Of a stretch of 47,315 nucleotides of DNA, positions 11,017 through 34,625 are shown piece by piece (position 1 is the first letter of the stretch; each line of letters starts with the position of its first letter). Below the pieces are notes generated by a model. It was not told where the DNA came from. It saw only the letters and a list, made by a program, of their open reading frames with translations, and did no database searches. Source of the DNA: Chromera velia (lineage: Eukaryota; Sar; Chromeraceae); assembly GCA_018398765.1 (NCBI GenBank), contig JAHBMJ010000471.1, forward strand, positions 1 through 47,315, in the 5' to 3' direction. The translations under genes were made by a program, and so were the position numbers.

Positions 11017-12360
11017 ATGCAAAGAGAGACTAGTTCGCACCCCCTCCTCTTTGTACGCTCCTCGTATGACGAATGGGGGGACAGAAGGGTCGGAGCAGCT
11101 GCAGCATCTCAGAGTGCGAGCAGCAGAGACGGCCCGAAGTCTGCTTCCCGTCTCCAGAAGATTCGGGAGCTCCTCTACATTCCCGTGAGCGATGTCATTG
11201 CGGCATCTTGGTGCAGCGTTGGGACCATTCACAGTACAGCCTCACAGTATGGACCAGAGGAGTATCTACCCTGTTTGTATACATGTTTTGGATTGCCTAA
11301 AGGGACGAGACGTTGGTTCGTTCTGACGACCCAGTCTGTTTGGTCTTTCGTTAAGCCGCCTTCTTGGTGGGCCAGTAGATTAGATTCCTCCTCCCCTCTT
11401 TGTGTTACTGGGCGTTTGTGGTTTCCTTCCAAAATCTGTGACCTCACTTCCCCCCCAGTCCCTCATGACAGCGACAGGCGTGCCATCAAATTTGTCGATG
11501 AGGCTGGAAGGAGAACGATTGTCTTGAGATTGGACTCTGAAGAAGAGAGGGCGGGATGGTTGAATCTTCTTCAGTCTGTGGTCTTTCAGAGGCTTCACCC
11601 AGGAAGAACCAGGCGAAAGGTTGAGGAGGCCCTACTGAACGCCTCCCCCTCGCTGGTTCCCCAGAGCGCCTCCTCTGATTCTCCTCCTCCCCCCCCTCCC
11701 CACACAGTCGGAGAGAGGAGAGGCAATGAATTCCCGTCCCATCACGCTGCTCAAACCGCTGCGGATCAGGAAGACGACATTGCAACCCAGCACAGTGAGC
11801 AAGAGGCTGCATCTGCCGTCAATCGGTCTGCGAATATCTCTTCAGGGGAAGCGAGTCTTCCAATCGAGCAGCACAGAAGCCGTTCGAGGAGACATGTCCC
11901 CAGATGGACACGCGAAGGAGAGGGCGAGGGGGAGAGGGTGCAACTACTTGGAGATTCTTCTACAGTTGAGGGGGAAAGGGAAGCCGACAGAGAGGGGCAG
12001 CGCAGAAGAGAAAGAACTTTGTCCTCTTCGTCCTCTGCTATTTTGCGGAGATTCAGAGCAGACTCACGGGGGGGTGATGACGGATCGTTTGTATTTGAGG
12101 CTGTGGATTCGGGACCTGTATTTCATCGAGAGAACCCCCGAGGGCAGCAGGGGGAAAGGACAGTGGAAGAGGGCGAAGAGAATGAGCGACCGCGAGTTGT
12201 GGTGATGGGAGGGGAGATGTTCGATCTCCTGGTCCAGCGTTCCCTTCTTCAGACAGACGGTCTCCTGTTGACTGTCAATGCCGCACGTGTGATGCTGGGG
12301 TGGCGTTTTGAGGGGTGGCAATCTGTGCGGGTCGTCGGGGAAGTGGCGAGGGCTGCTTGA
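11017..12360 (+). CDS. PH-like domain protein
   Basis: A 447-residue frame with ATG at 11017 and TGA at 12358. Residues about 95-188 resemble a pleckstrin-homology fold: a Trp-rich strand (RRWFVLTTQSVWSF), a later ITSPP-like turn region (CDLTSPPVPHDSDRRAIKFV), strand RRTIVLRL, then the C-terminal amphipathic helix with the diagnostic Trp (EEERAGWLNLLQSV, W181). PH domains bind phosphoinositides or proteins at membranes; the ligand here cannot be predicted. Residues 190-390 are Ser/Arg/Glu-rich and probably disordered; the last 60 (VVVMGGEMFDLLVQR onward) form a small folded-looking block. GTGAGC at about 11185 could be the donor of an in-frame intron removing part of the region before the PH core, so the N-terminal third is less certain. 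It diverges from the coiled-coil gene. Confidence 0.7.
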   Translation: MQRETSSHPLLFVRSSYDEWGDRRVGAAAASQSASSRDGPKSASRLQKIRELLYIPVSDVIAASWCSVGTIHSTASQYGPEEYLPCLYTCFGLPKGTRRWFVLTTQSVWSFVKPPSWWASRLDSSSPLCVTGRLWFPSKICDLTSPPVPHDSDRRAIKFVDEAGRRTIVLRLDSEEERAGWLNLLQSVVFQRLHPGRTRRKVEEALLNASPSLVPQSASSDSPPPPPPHTVGERRGNEFPSHHAAQTAADQEDDIATQHSEQEAASAVNRSANISSGEASLPIEQHRSRSRRHVPRWTREGEGEGERVQLLGDSSTVEGEREADREGQRRRERTLSSSSSAILRRFRADSRGGDDGSFVFEAVDSGPVFHRENPRGQQGERTVEEGEENERPRVVVMGGEMFDLLVQRSLLQTDGLLLTVNAARVMLGWRFEGWQSVRVVGEVARAA

Positions 12361-12596
12361 AGGACTCTCTGACATTCACAGCCATACACCAACACAGAAA
12401 GACAAACCCTTGTGGGCGTACGAGAGGGAGGGAGAAAAGAGAGACACGGAGAAGGTGCAAAGGAGGAAGAGAGAAACTGAGGGAGCTTCTTTGGTTCCTT
12501 GCGTGTTTCCGTCCGTATTTAAAGAGAGCTCGAGAGGGGCCTTGGGGGTCGCCGGGAAAAGGAGGATGTACACAAACATAAGTTAAGCCTGTGGCA

Positions 12597-12604
12597 TGCA
12601 TGCA
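12597..12604. promoter_or_regulatory. TGCATGCA palindrome
   Basis: One of eight exact copies in the window (others at 6989, 20373, 20593, 34277, 34863, 36712, 36851). In Plasmodium the same word is bound by an ApiAP2 factor; its role here is unknown. This copy lies downstream of the PH-protein gene. Confidence 0.3.
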
Positions 12605-12609
12605 GAGTG

Positions 12610-13799
12610 CATTACATGGTTCCAATACTTGTACAATATGTTTGATGCAGCCGCACTCTTCTCATTGATCATGTTGTGTGCACTCTGCAAATGGACTTGG
12701 ATTATGTTTGCGTGATTTGACCCCATTTTTCTTCCTATGTTTGTCCATGCATGTCTGCAAGTTGATGGTTGTCTCATTTTTTAGCTCATTTTTTGGGCGT
12801 TATTGCGTTTGGGGATCGAGCGCTAGATCGAGCGCATCTTCTGGTTGAGGAAGGCCTGTTAAGAAGACCTCTAGCTAGCGGTTTTTCTTTTTTCGTGAAT
12901 TGCTTCGCCTTTGTTGTTTGAGGCTTCAATGACTCGGAGCTGAGCGAACAATAGAATAACAGAGTGCAATGACGGTATACATTTAATATGACAGTGCACT
13001 GTGACATGCATAACTTATTAACTTTCCCACCTAAATTTTTACTCGGATTAGCATTGTTTTTTCCAATATCACAGTATATATTACCACACAACTTAACAGT
13101 GCATTTAATCTATGTAGTACTTCACTAGGTACTTCATCTAGTACTCTAGCTAGTACTTAATTCAATTGAATTAAATTATCATGATACTTCTAGCGATACT
13201 TATAAAAGTGCCCAGTGATTGGTCCATAAGATTCTTCAAGTTAGTACTAGTTCTTCAAATGCTTCGGTATTGCCTAATTTACACAATGTATCCCAAGTAC
13301 ATCGAATTTCCCCATGTTTAAAAACTAAAGTCGAATTAACTAGCAAATTAATTTAATTGAACTTAAAATTCCACTTAAAACTATAACAGAATAATATTTA
13401 ATTTAATGATGACCAACAGATTCAAATTTAAGCTATGAACTCAATAGTATGAACTAGGCTATGAAAGTTTAGTTATACATAGTCATACTAGCACGTCTAT
13501 GAATTACTATATATAAGTAAACTCATACAAAGTTATTTAGTGGTACAATATTTCCACCGGTGTTACTACATTGTGAAATCCAATGGATAAAGCTCCGGAG
13601 ACCCGTCATGGGGTATTTACAAAGGGGTGATCAGACCTTGAAGTTATGTATCTGATCTGATTGAGACCCCATGGTGATTTTTGATTAAATTGAAGACGCG
13701 AATTCTCTCGATGGCAGACTCTCGCACTTCAAATTTAAAGTCAAAATTCAAATCCGTCACAGGGATGTGCAAGCTGACGGATGCTTCAGTAAGTTTAAT
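12610..13799. other. AT-rich island, no gene
   Basis: Strongly AT-rich from about 12960, with recurring CTAG/TAGTACTT words around 13110-13270 (AGTACTT occurs several times). At 12810-12835 the 10-base word GATCGAGCGC is repeated after a short TA-containing spacer. A minus-strand frame at 12786-13091 ends in basic residues (SSARSPNAITPKK) and may be a transposon remnant, but has no recognisable domain. The last exon of the giant minus-strand gene begins at 13847. Confidence 0.45.
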
Positions 13800-26367
<12,568 letters not shown>

Positions 26368-26598
26368 CACGGCTGAGTGTGTGTAGATGTATTATGAAAA
26401 CGAAATTGTTAGTCAGTATCTAAACTGAAGCATCAACGCCAGTTTGAATTGTGGTTCGAGATGACTCTCCTGCATGAAAAGTCTTCCATGCAGTCAGGAT
26501 GTTGCTGAACCAAGCCGTTATGGCTATTCTTTGACTTTTGACGGCCGTCTACTCATGCTGGAGAAGTCACGCTCTCTTCACAATCATTATAGTCATGC

Positions 26599-26650
26599 AT
26601 ATATATATATATATATATATGGAATATATATATATATATATATATGGAAT
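26599..26650. repeat. Duplicated (AT)n-GGAAT unit
   Basis: Two runs of about 11 AT units, each terminated by GGAAT, form a direct repeat of about 25 bases just upstream of the giant gene start. Confidence 0.85.
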
Positions 26651-26749
26651 TCGATCTGTATCGCGGATTATGGCGCTTGATTTCTTTTCGTTGGGGTGCA
26701 AATCCTTTTTTAGGCTGCTGTTAGGGGCGATTCTGTATTAGAAAAACTA

Positions 26750-26860
26750 TTTTTTTATCGATAAAAAAATCGATAAAAAAATAATGTATAGCGAAGACTC
26801 GAGTTTTTTTCAGACAATTAATTGGGCAATAATACAATACAATACAATTAATTGGGCAAC
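26750..26860. repeat. ATCGAT palindromes and 16-base direct repeats
   Basis: T7-ATCGAT-A7 at 26750-26769 is a perfect 20-base palindrome, and ATCGATAAAAAAA is then repeated in tandem. The 16-base word ACAATTAATTGGGCAA occurs at 26814 and again at 26844. The setting is an AT-rich spacer between divergent genes and may be a transposon remnant or promoter-proximal element. Confidence 0.7.
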
Positions 26861-27132
26861 ACTTTTTTTTTTACTTTGCGTTTTCCCCCTCGATTTGGAG
26901 TCAATTTTGGACAAAAAACTTTGAAAAAACTATTGGTGAGCACCCCTGTCACCCGTTCAAAAAAAAAAAATGATGCCACATCGATCATCAGACTGTCAGA
27001 AAAAAAATATGTAATTATACGTACTATATATATATATATATATGACGGTGCATGTACGTGCGTTTCTGTCTAATAATCCATAGAAGAGTAAGATGTATAT
27101 TGATCCGAACATGACAGAAGGAAAAGCCACAC

Positions 27133-27417
27133 CTGCAGAAGCTTCAAACAGTAGTCTTGTGATCCATTTTCTCGCTCAAGACATGGACGGAGTCCGGTTC
27201 GTTCGGTCTCAGCATCGAAGACAGACTGTGACCAAAGCAAATTGAGACCGACGTTGACCCTCTGTTTGAATCCTGAGGAGCAACGCCAACCTCGATCGAT
27301 CTTGTCCTGGCAGACTTGGCCAACAAGGCCCTCCCATCGACTGACGACGTGACTGATCACTTTCTTTGGCACTTTTCTGGACGTGTCAGTCACTCCTCCC
27401 TCTTCTACGTAGCTCAT
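27133..27417 (-). CDS. Possible exon of an unidentified minus-strand gene
   Basis: From ATG 27417 a 95-codon frame runs to a good donor (CTGCAG then GTGTGG, phase 0). The residues look protein-like (VSRWEGLVGQVCQDK; LNLLWSQSVFDAETER) but match no family I recognise. An acceptor-like GCATGCAG lies just upstream, so it could be an internal exon. It cannot be joined in phase to exon 1 of the giant gene, and I found no other partner exon. It may also be a chance frame in the spacer. Confidence 0.25.
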
Positions 27418-27849
27418 TTTTCTTTTCCACCTGCATGCCAATATGCATATATATGCGTCCCTTTCTACTGAGAGCTGCGTGGTCCTTTCGTGATCTTCGT
27501 GGATTGTTTTGCCTTTGGACATGTTTGAGGCCTCGAACGGCGAATTTTGACTCATGCTTCCTCTGCAGGCTTTTCTGCTGACGTGCCCACGCGCCTTGTG
27601 TTTGTTTCCACAACATATTATGCATGTGTAATATGTATTTCGTTGTGTCGTCCGGCTCTCCGTTTTCACATGACTTTTTGTTTCTTGTCCCCATGCACCT
27701 CGATTTGATTCCTCGTTGCAGATCAGCGCTTGTGGCTTGACTTACGGGAAACACTCCGCCTGAAAGTCACAGCTGCTCCCTAGCTTTCCCGCATCTTTTC
27801 CAAAGAGAAAGAGCGGCAGAAACAATCGGAAGACATTGACAGAGAAGGA

Positions 27850-30800
27850 ATGCAATACGGCTCTCCAAATACTCCAACTTCCGTCCGTAAAACAGAGGAG
27901 AGAGGAGGAGTAGTCGGAAAGTCGCGTCTGAATCACTGGAAGTCCGAGTCGGTGCCAAAACTTCGAAAACCTACAAAGCGCCCTTCTTCCCCAATGCAAT
28001 CGAATCAACAGCGTTCCTTGGGTCCTCCCTTGAGGGAATCCCAGGCCAACCTTCGAGACAGGATTCGATACGGGAAGGGGAAGGATGTAAACAATCGAAC
28101 CAGTAACCCCCGCTCTCAGCAGCAGTCCCCTTCGTCATCAAGAAAGAAGCTCTTGCCGACCCCCCCTGCCGGAGTGACGAGAGAAGAATATGCACGCTTC
28201 AACAGCATTTCTCGTGCAATGGCACTTCTACGAAGAGAGAAATCGGGCTTCTTCGTGCAGATTCATCAAAATCAAAAAGAGGGCGAGCGACACAGCAACC
28301 CACCCACGAGTGGCACCACCCAGAAAAACGAGACAAAGGAGTTTTACTCTCCTCTGACGAGCCCTTTTCTCCAACGCCCCGTTGTTATTCCCTCACCCCC
28401 ACGGCAACTGCCTCCCACCACTGTAACCATGTCCCCTCCCACTCAGCCCACAGTTGTCATTGCACAGTCAACTCTCATGCCAATCCCTGTTGGAAGGGGA
28501 AACACCGTTGACACAGCGGTCACCCCCGTGGCTCCTTACGGCCTGACCGGGAGAGAATCGCCTGAAGTCCACCTGAAGGAAGAACGAATGCCAAGCGGGA
28601 ATGAATCTCAGAGGCAAAACGTTCCACAGAGCGTTCCCTTGAACACTTCCTCAAACGATCGCAGGTTTCCTTCTGTCCGATCCTTTCAGACTCTCCGAAC
28701 GCTTCCCTCCCAGCCCCTGCCCTTCCACTCAAATGCCATCCACTGGAGAGTACCCTCTTCTCAGTCAATTTCACCACCACCACCGCAGAACATGAACACT
28801 CGCCTCCCTGCTCAGACAGGCAGCGTTTCTGCCAATTCACCCGTCAGGTTGCTTCAGGGTCCTCCTGTGGTCTCCAATTTTGCTCCAGCCAAACCGTACG
28901 CTACTGCTCACATGCCCCCAGAACCCCTACAGCCTCTTGCAGGCCCACCAAGACAGGTTGCCGCCCAACTCGCCTCGCCGCCTCTCAAAGCATCGTCTTC
29001 CAGCACCCTCCCACCTTCCAGAAAACAATCCTCTGCCACTCCGGCAGCACCCACTCAGAGCGTGCCAAAGACCCATACCTCTCCCACACCTCCAGTCTTC
29101 ACCTTCTCCCCTGCACACGTACACGGACCCCGGGGACCCTTTGCCCATCCACCCTCCACTGTGTTCCTCCCTGGCCAGCCAGTCGGGGGGCCTGCCGGCG
29201 TTCCCTCCCCCCCTGCAGATGCCAAACCAACACCCGTTCCCGCGACAGCCTTCTTCGGACGTTTCCCACCAACCCTGCAGCCAGCAGACAAGCGTGTAGG
29301 GTCACTTCCAACAGGAACGATGCTGCAGGGGGGCAATCAGCCTGTCCCAACAAGATTCTCCTCTGTCATGCCTCAGTCGGCACCCCTGATTCCCGGCCCT
29401 CCAACAGTAACGGTGACGGCTTCCAAGACCGGTTCGGATCCTCAGGTTGCCAAGGGATCTCCGCCTCCCTTGGTGTCCAATCAAACCGCCGTTCTCAGAC
29501 CTTCAGTGGGACGTTCACAGATGATCGGCCTTCCCACTGGAACAGCAACAGGGCCCATGGAGCCTGGGAGAAACTGGCCGACACCTAGGTTGATGCAGTC
29601 ACATGCGTGGCCGGCAGGCACGACCACAGCGGGAATGCCTCAAGGAGCCCCGCCCTCCGTTCCCCATGCAACTCTCCTCCATCTCCCAACGACAAGCTTC
29701 GCCTTTGCAAAACTTCCAAACACAGCCTCACCCCCGCAAGGTACTAACCCACCCTTCACCTTTCCTGCAGCTACCGAGGGAGGACTCTCACGCCCTCTTC
29801 ACTTCCCCCCACACGCACAGCCGCCCCTTACCACCGCAAGTCCATGGAAGCCACCCGTCTCCACCTCCACGCTCCCCCAACCTTCTTCTCACTTTCCCCT
29901 CGCCGGACCTCCCCATCCAGTTTTTTCTCCCCCCCAAAGACTCGCGGGGGGGGGCAAGAGCACTTCCTCTCCACCGGCCCCCATGTCACCCCTACAGCCG
30001 GGACCCTCCTTCCTTGTTGCCAACGCCGAGCTTCCCCCACCCCAGCCGACCCATCCAACGATCAACCCACCATGGTCTCATCGTAAACAGAGACCCAACG
30101 CTCCAATGCAGCAGCCGCAACAATCAACCAACCCCACACCCCCAACCTGGCTACCCCCAGGGCACGAGCCCCGATCCACGCTTCCCCCACCTCAATTCCA
30201 GTCGCCCACCCGACTCCTTTCGTTCCCTCCATTCCAAATCCCCAACCGGATCCACCCTCGTCCTTTCGGCACGGTGCCGTACATGCCTCACCAAACAACC
30301 TCGCCCCATAATCTCACCGCACTCTACTCAGGCATTCCCCCCACCTCAGTGGTACCACTTCCAGCGCAGCCAACGACAAAGAAGACGACCCCCATGAGGC
30401 CTATCCCTGTGCAGAGCTTCTCTCAGCTCCAAACAGCAAGAACTGAGCGGGGAACGTTGGAATTTGGGGGAAATGTTGGGGGGACTGCAGGGGTGATCCG
30501 TGCAGGAGGCGGAGAGCCCCTGGTGGGCACCGCAACACCAACGCCAGCTCACTTCCCTGCCACGACTGTCGTGATGTCGCCCCCCGGAGTATCTCAGATC
30601 CTCACACGGCCACCCACACAGTCGATTCCCATTCTCTCGGGATATGACACTGCCTTTGTGCCACCCACCCGCACAGTCATCCGAACGACTGCCGTCTCTG
30701 CCGCCCAGGCTGAGAAGAGAGGTCAATCAGATGCGTCAGAAGAGGTCCATACAGAGACACTGGATGTCATGAAGGCAGAGCCCCCAGTACACGCGGAAGC

Positions 30801-33024
30801 CGAGGAAGGAGGGGGGGCCTCTGGGCGGGTCGACGCCCCCAAGGAAGAACCGGGGGCAGTGAGTGCGGGTCAAAACAGTGCAAAGGCGAGTGCAGGGCAG
30901 ACGAGTAGTGCAAAAGAGGAAGAACCAGAGAGGGAGGATGTGCGTGCAGAAGCAGGGGGGGGAGAATCGTCCGAAGAAGCCTCCAAAACAGACGCGAGGC
31001 TTCCCAAAACCCCGGAAGGCGCCTCTGAAAGGACGCCAAAAGGTAAGACAAGCAGGGGAACCTCTCCGCTTTCTGGAACAACGCCATCGAAACAGGTGAA
31101 TAAGACAGGCCGATCTGCAACAACCCCCAAGAAAGGGACGTCGAAGGCAGCTGGATTTGGTAAAGCGGTGTCACCTGGAAACAGAAAGGCAGGCCCGAAG
31201 GCCAAAGCAAAGTCCAAACCTGCAGAGTCTGGTGTGGCGCCACCAGGTGCCGCTGACCCTTCAACCCTCGCATTTTCCTTTTCACCAAATGGTGCCCCTT
31301 ATATTGCAGGGGATGGTGGAGACGTGTCAGTGCAGTATCCGGTTGGGGCTTCACAGAGCCTTCAGGCAAGTGAGAAGCCTGCAGACGAGGGTGCGGAGAG
31401 GGAAGAGGGGCCCAGCGGCCAAGTGCAGAGGGAGGATCAAGCAACTTCCTCTATTCAGAGCCCGGAGTTTGGGGCAGTTGGGGGAGGGGCACCATTGCAA
31501 CCGGGATTTCAGGTAGATGCACCTTTCTCAACCGGACAGTCTTCTCTGCCCTTTCCGGCAGTGCTAAAGGGGCGATGGGAAGTGAGTGGTGGTAGAGCAG
31601 GCACATTTGAGCTTGCCCTTCCGTCTCTGGATGCAATTTATGCAGCTGCACTAGCCCCTCCCTCTGGACCTGTCACACCCCCCCATGCTGTAGCAGCGGG
31701 GCTGGCAACGAAGGCAGAAAGTGGGAGGGCTGACCAGCCAAGTGGGGGGGGAATGGTGTCGATGGACATCCGAGTTGGGCATGTGAGGACGGACGATCCT
31801 GTGCACCCACCCTTCTTTGCCTTCGACAGCGGGAAGATGTTTGGTGAGAAAATGGTGGAATCAAACAGAGAAGCCATTTTGCAGTGTGCACAAACAACCG
31901 CAGACGAAGCATTCACGGCAGCGGTTCAGACACAAGAGACAGAAATGGGGGGGGTAGAAGAGAACCTCGATGCACCGATCGATCATCCGGACTTTGTCAC
32001 TCCAGCTCCCCTCAGAGGAAGAGAAAGAAAAAGCACCGACCATGCACAAGCGGGAAAGGGGGGGGGAATCAAAGACAAAGACTCCCGTGGGATTTCCGCA
32101 TCCCGCAGCGGCAGGCGATCAGCCAGTCGCCAGCGTCGTTCTCCTGTCTCCTCTCCCTCCTTAAGACAATTGAACTTCTCACCCCTCCGGCTGAACAGTC
32201 GGGGGTTTGACGTTTCCTTCAACGGCCACTTTGTGCCACCGAGCATCGCTCCCAGGGGTCCGACCAACCCCTCCCGGACCCCCTCGGCGTCCCGACGTCG
32301 ACGTCGCGTCTCTGATGTGCGGGTCGAGAGAGAGGAGAACCCCCTCAGCTCCAACAGAGAGAGTCGCTGTCGGCCTCAAAGTGGGGGGGGGAGAAACAAG
32401 TCAGCAGAAAGGGAGAGGGAGACTGCGAGAGAAGAGAAAGACCACCTCGAGATTTTGACCTCCCGTCTATCGGAGGCCGCCCTTCAGGCAATGCGGGAGA
32501 AGACCATTCCCCTCATCGTGGATGCACCTGCGGGCTGTGTCTCCTGTACGGATCGATGGATGCCCTCTTCAAGAGCAGGGACAGGAAGGACATCGGAAGA
32601 GAGGGGGGGGGAGAGGGAGGGTGTGACGGTTCCTGAAGAAGGGAGGGTGAGGAGAAGGTTCGACGTTGAGGATTTATGGATCAAGCCCGTTCAGCTGTCC
32701 AGAGAGCGGGGGTCCTACGGGAAGGTCGCCTTGGACGAGGAGCCCCTTTTCCTCCCGATCCCTGAAGAGTCCGCAAATGGGGGGGGGAATTTCAAGGAGG
32801 GGGGGGAAGACGGGCAAAAGGAGAATCAGTCTCGATTGACCGCATGCGAACTTCGCCGTCGCATTGCGGCAGAGGCATTGCTGTTGGCTGAGGAGGCGGT
32901 GCGGGCTCAGCAGGAGAATGAGGAGAGAGAGCAAGTGGATGTTGTGACAACACGGAGCAGAGAGAGGGAAAGGGAGAGAGGCCTGCAATCCAGGGGCCGC
33001 ACAAGAGGACGGGGAGAAAATTGA
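27850..33024 (+). CDS. Intronless proline-rich disordered protein, 1,724 residues
   Basis: One uninterrupted frame from ATG 27850 to TGA 33022-33024. A basic N-terminus contains a short helical block (REEYARFNSISRAMALLRREK, about residues 115-135). Residues about 165-930 are extremely Pro/Thr/Ser/Gln-rich with many PPxP-type words that could bind SH3, WW or profilin-like partners. Residues about 950-1130 are Glu/Lys/Ala-rich, ending in a strongly basic TPKK/KAKAKSK stretch. A more hydrophobic stretch follows at about 1240-1270 (WEVSGGRAGTFELALPSLDA), then an Arg/Ser-rich section and a terminal Arg/Glu helix with RGRTRGRGEN. No enzymatic domain is seen. It diverges from the giant gene. The C-rich sense strand creates long shadow frames on the other strand. 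Nuclear or cytoskeletal scaffold is only a guess. Confidence 0.8.
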   Translation: MQYGSPNTPTSVRKTEERGGVVGKSRLNHWKSESVPKLRKPTKRPSSPMQSNQQRSLGPPLRESQANLRDRIRYGKGKDVNNRTSNPRSQQQSPSSSRKKLLPTPPAGVTREEYARFNSISRAMALLRREKSGFFVQIHQNQKEGERHSNPPTSGTTQKNETKEFYSPLTSPFLQRPVVIPSPPRQLPPTTVTMSPPTQPTVVIAQSTLMPIPVGRGNTVDTAVTPVAPYGLTGRESPEVHLKEERMPSGNESQRQNVPQSVPLNTSSNDRRFPSVRSFQTLRTLPSQPLPFHSNAIHWRVPSSQSISPPPPQNMNTRLPAQTGSVSANSPVRLLQGPPVVSNFAPAKPYATAHMPPEPLQPLAGPPRQVAAQLASPPLKASSSSTLPPSRKQSSATPAAPTQSVPKTHTSPTPPVFTFSPAHVHGPRGPFAHPPSTVFLPGQPVGGPAGVPSPPADAKPTPVPATAFFGRFPPTLQPADKRVGSLPTGTMLQGGNQPVPTRFSSVMPQSAPLIPGPPTVTVTASKTGSDPQVAKGSPPPLVSNQTAVLRPSVGRSQMIGLPTGTATGPMEPGRNWPTPRLMQSHAWPAGTTTAGMPQGAPPSVPHATLLHLPTTSFAFAKLPNTASPPQGTNPPFTFPAATEGGLSRPLHFPPHAQPPLTTASPWKPPVSTSTLPQPSSHFPLAGPPHPVFSPPQRLAGGGKSTSSPPAPMSPLQPGPSFLVANAELPPPQPTHPTINPPWSHRKQRPNAPMQQPQQSTNPTPPTWLPPGHEPRSTLPPPQFQSPTRLLSFPPFQIPNRIHPRPFGTVPYMPHQTTSPHNLTALYSGIPPTSVVPLPAQPTTKKTTPMRPIPVQSFSQLQTARTERGTLEFGGNVGGTAGVIRAGGGEPLVGTATPTPAHFPATTVVMSPPGVSQILTRPPTQSIPILSGYDTAFVPPTRTVIRTTAVSAAQAEKRGQSDASEEVHTETLDVMKAEPPVHAEAEEGGGASGRVDAPKEEPGAVSAGQNSAKASAGQTSSAKEEEPEREDVRAEAGGGESSEEASKTDARLPKTPEGASERTPKGKTSRGTSPLSGTTPSKQVNKTGRSATTPKKGTSKAAGFGKAVSPGNRKAGPKAKAKSKPAESGVAPPGAADPSTLAFSFSPNGAPYIAGDGGDVSVQYPVGASQSLQASEKPADEGAEREEGPSGQVQREDQATSSIQSPEFGAVGGGAPLQPGFQVDAPFSTGQSSLPFPAVLKGRWEVSGGRAGTFELALPSLDAIYAAALAPPSGPVTPPHAVAAGLATKAESGRADQPSGGGMVSMDIRVGHVRTDDPVHPPFFAFDSGKMFGEKMVESNREAILQCAQTTADEAFTAAVQTQETEMGGVEENLDAPIDHPDFVTPAPLRGRERKSTDHAQAGKGGGIKDKDSRGISASRSGRRSASRQRRSPVSSPSLRQLNFSPLRLNSRGFDVSFNGHFVPPSIAPRGPTNPSRTPSASRRRRRVSDVRVEREENPLSSNRESRCRPQSGGGRNKSAERERETAREEKDHLEILTSRLSEAALQAMREKTIPLIVDAPAGCVSCTDRWMPSSRAGTGRTSEERGGEREGVTVPEEGRVRRRFDVEDLWIKPVQLSRERGSYGKVALDEEPLFLPIPEESANGGGNFKEGGEDGQKENQSRLTACELRRRIAAEALLLAEEAVRAQQENEEREQVDVVTTRSRERERERGLQSRGRTRGRGEN

Positions 33025-34600
33025 ATGAAAGAATGAGGGAGGGAAGGGGGGGGCTGACAATGACTTAAGTCTGTTGCCGTCTTTCTACGTCTCATTTACT
33101 TTCTGCTGCCTTTCTTTCTTTCTTTCTTTCTTTCTCTGTTTCGTTCTTTCACTTCTCTGCGCTCGAGGAGTGGCGGCTTGCATGACTTTCTGCCAACCGT
33201 CGTGAGTGCCTGCAGGTCTGACTCAAGCGAAGCTTCTTCCTTCTTTCCTTCCTTCCTTCCTCTCGTCCCTAGCCAGCAAGGAAGCAGTCAGAAGGATGAC
33301 GAGAGAGAGACCCTGCCTGAATCGTGGACCTTGTTTTGATTGCAACCGACCTCTCTGCAGGTTCCTCTTTTTCCTGTTTTCTTTTTTCCTTCTGCTCTGT
33401 TTGTATATCCGTCTTTCCTTTCTTTCTCGAACTTTACTGAATTTGTTTTTCTTTCTCTCGTCACTCTTTCTTCCATTCTTTGTTTGCGAAGCGACTTTCC
33501 CTTGCAACAGGTCGAGGAGGGGGGCGGCCTTCCTTCCTTTCTGTCAGCAAGTCTTTTCTGTCCATGTCTTTGCTGATCGACGGGACAAGGCAGAAAAAGA
33601 AAAGAATCACTCGATAATGAGCTGGCAGAGACAAAGAGGGGGGGAGAACATGTGCTCTTGTTGTCCTGGGGAGACAAGAGTGGATCAGAGGGGAAAGAAA
33701 ATATCAACAAGGCACGAAAGATGGCTACCCTGTCAAAAAATGAAGACTGAGAGTGGACGACCAGCACTGAGAGAGACCAGAAGAAAGTTTTGCCAGAAAA
33801 AGCTCCGGGTGCACAGATGGAGAAAATACAGACAAAATATTAATTAGACCAGTTTACCAATGAGAAAAGAGGGGGCAAGAGCTTTCCAAGAAACTCCCGC
33901 GAGAAGGTGGGAGGCCTATATTGGCGTTGACTTCTTTGCATCGCGTGACAGGAAAGGAAGAAAGACATCATCAGTAATTCGTGAGGATCGGCCCACGCAC
34001 AATCATGTGTGTTCGCTGTCAGCTCGAAGACTGGGCCGGGGTAATGGGGGACAACGGTGATGCGTCAGACTTTTGTGTTTTTTTTTTTCGTGGTGCGTGA
34101 GTCGGTGTAATTCTTGCTGTGCAGCTGCTTGATAACCTTTCGTGCAATGATCGCTCATACCGGCTTCCTTCCGCTCTTCGATTGTCGGGAAGTCATCCAC
34201 CGCACCCCCTGCAGCCTGGTGGGACATCGTCGTTGAATTGGTGCGCTTGCATGAATAACCGCAGGCAGGAAAAGAATGCATGCATGAGGGGAGATGGGGA
34301 ACATTACTTGAGGGTGCTTGTGCCAGGACGCCGCGTCTGGTGTGCAGCACGCCTCCATCAACTTTGGAAGCTGGTAACAGCATGCATATACACCGCGAAA
34401 GGTAACACTGGCAGCCGGTGGTTTATCCGGAGACTAGGCAGGCGCTTGGGGCCTTGGGCTCACTGGCAACTTGCAAATTTCGTGCGAAGTATTAATGCTA
34501 GGTCACCCTAGGTGTCGCAGCCTCACGATACGGCATATAAATGATCTGCTGGCAATACACTGAGGTTTCTGTGTTTTTTGTATGATCACAGTGGGGTCAC
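33025..34600. other. CT-rich 3' flank and gene-free stretch
   Basis: TTTC repeats at about 33111-33136 and long pyrimidine-rich tracts suggest 3' UTR and intergenic DNA after the proline-rich gene. On the minus strand, 34229-34162 reads MSHQAAGGAVDDFPTIEERK up to a possible donor (GGTATGAG), which could be the first exon of a small gene, but I found no continuation. TGCATGCA occurs at 34277. Confidence 0.35.
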
Positions 34601-34625
34601 CGATCATATCATCTAGCATATTATG

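Noticed and set aside
29603..30397. Second long plus-strand frame inside the proline-rich gene, and several long minus-strand frames there
   Set aside because: Shadows of a C-rich coding sequence; no independent start context or domain.
34162..34229. Small minus-strand exon (MSHQAAGGAVDDFPTIEERK)
   Set aside because: Too short, with no partner exon found downstream; left only as a note in the gene-free entry.
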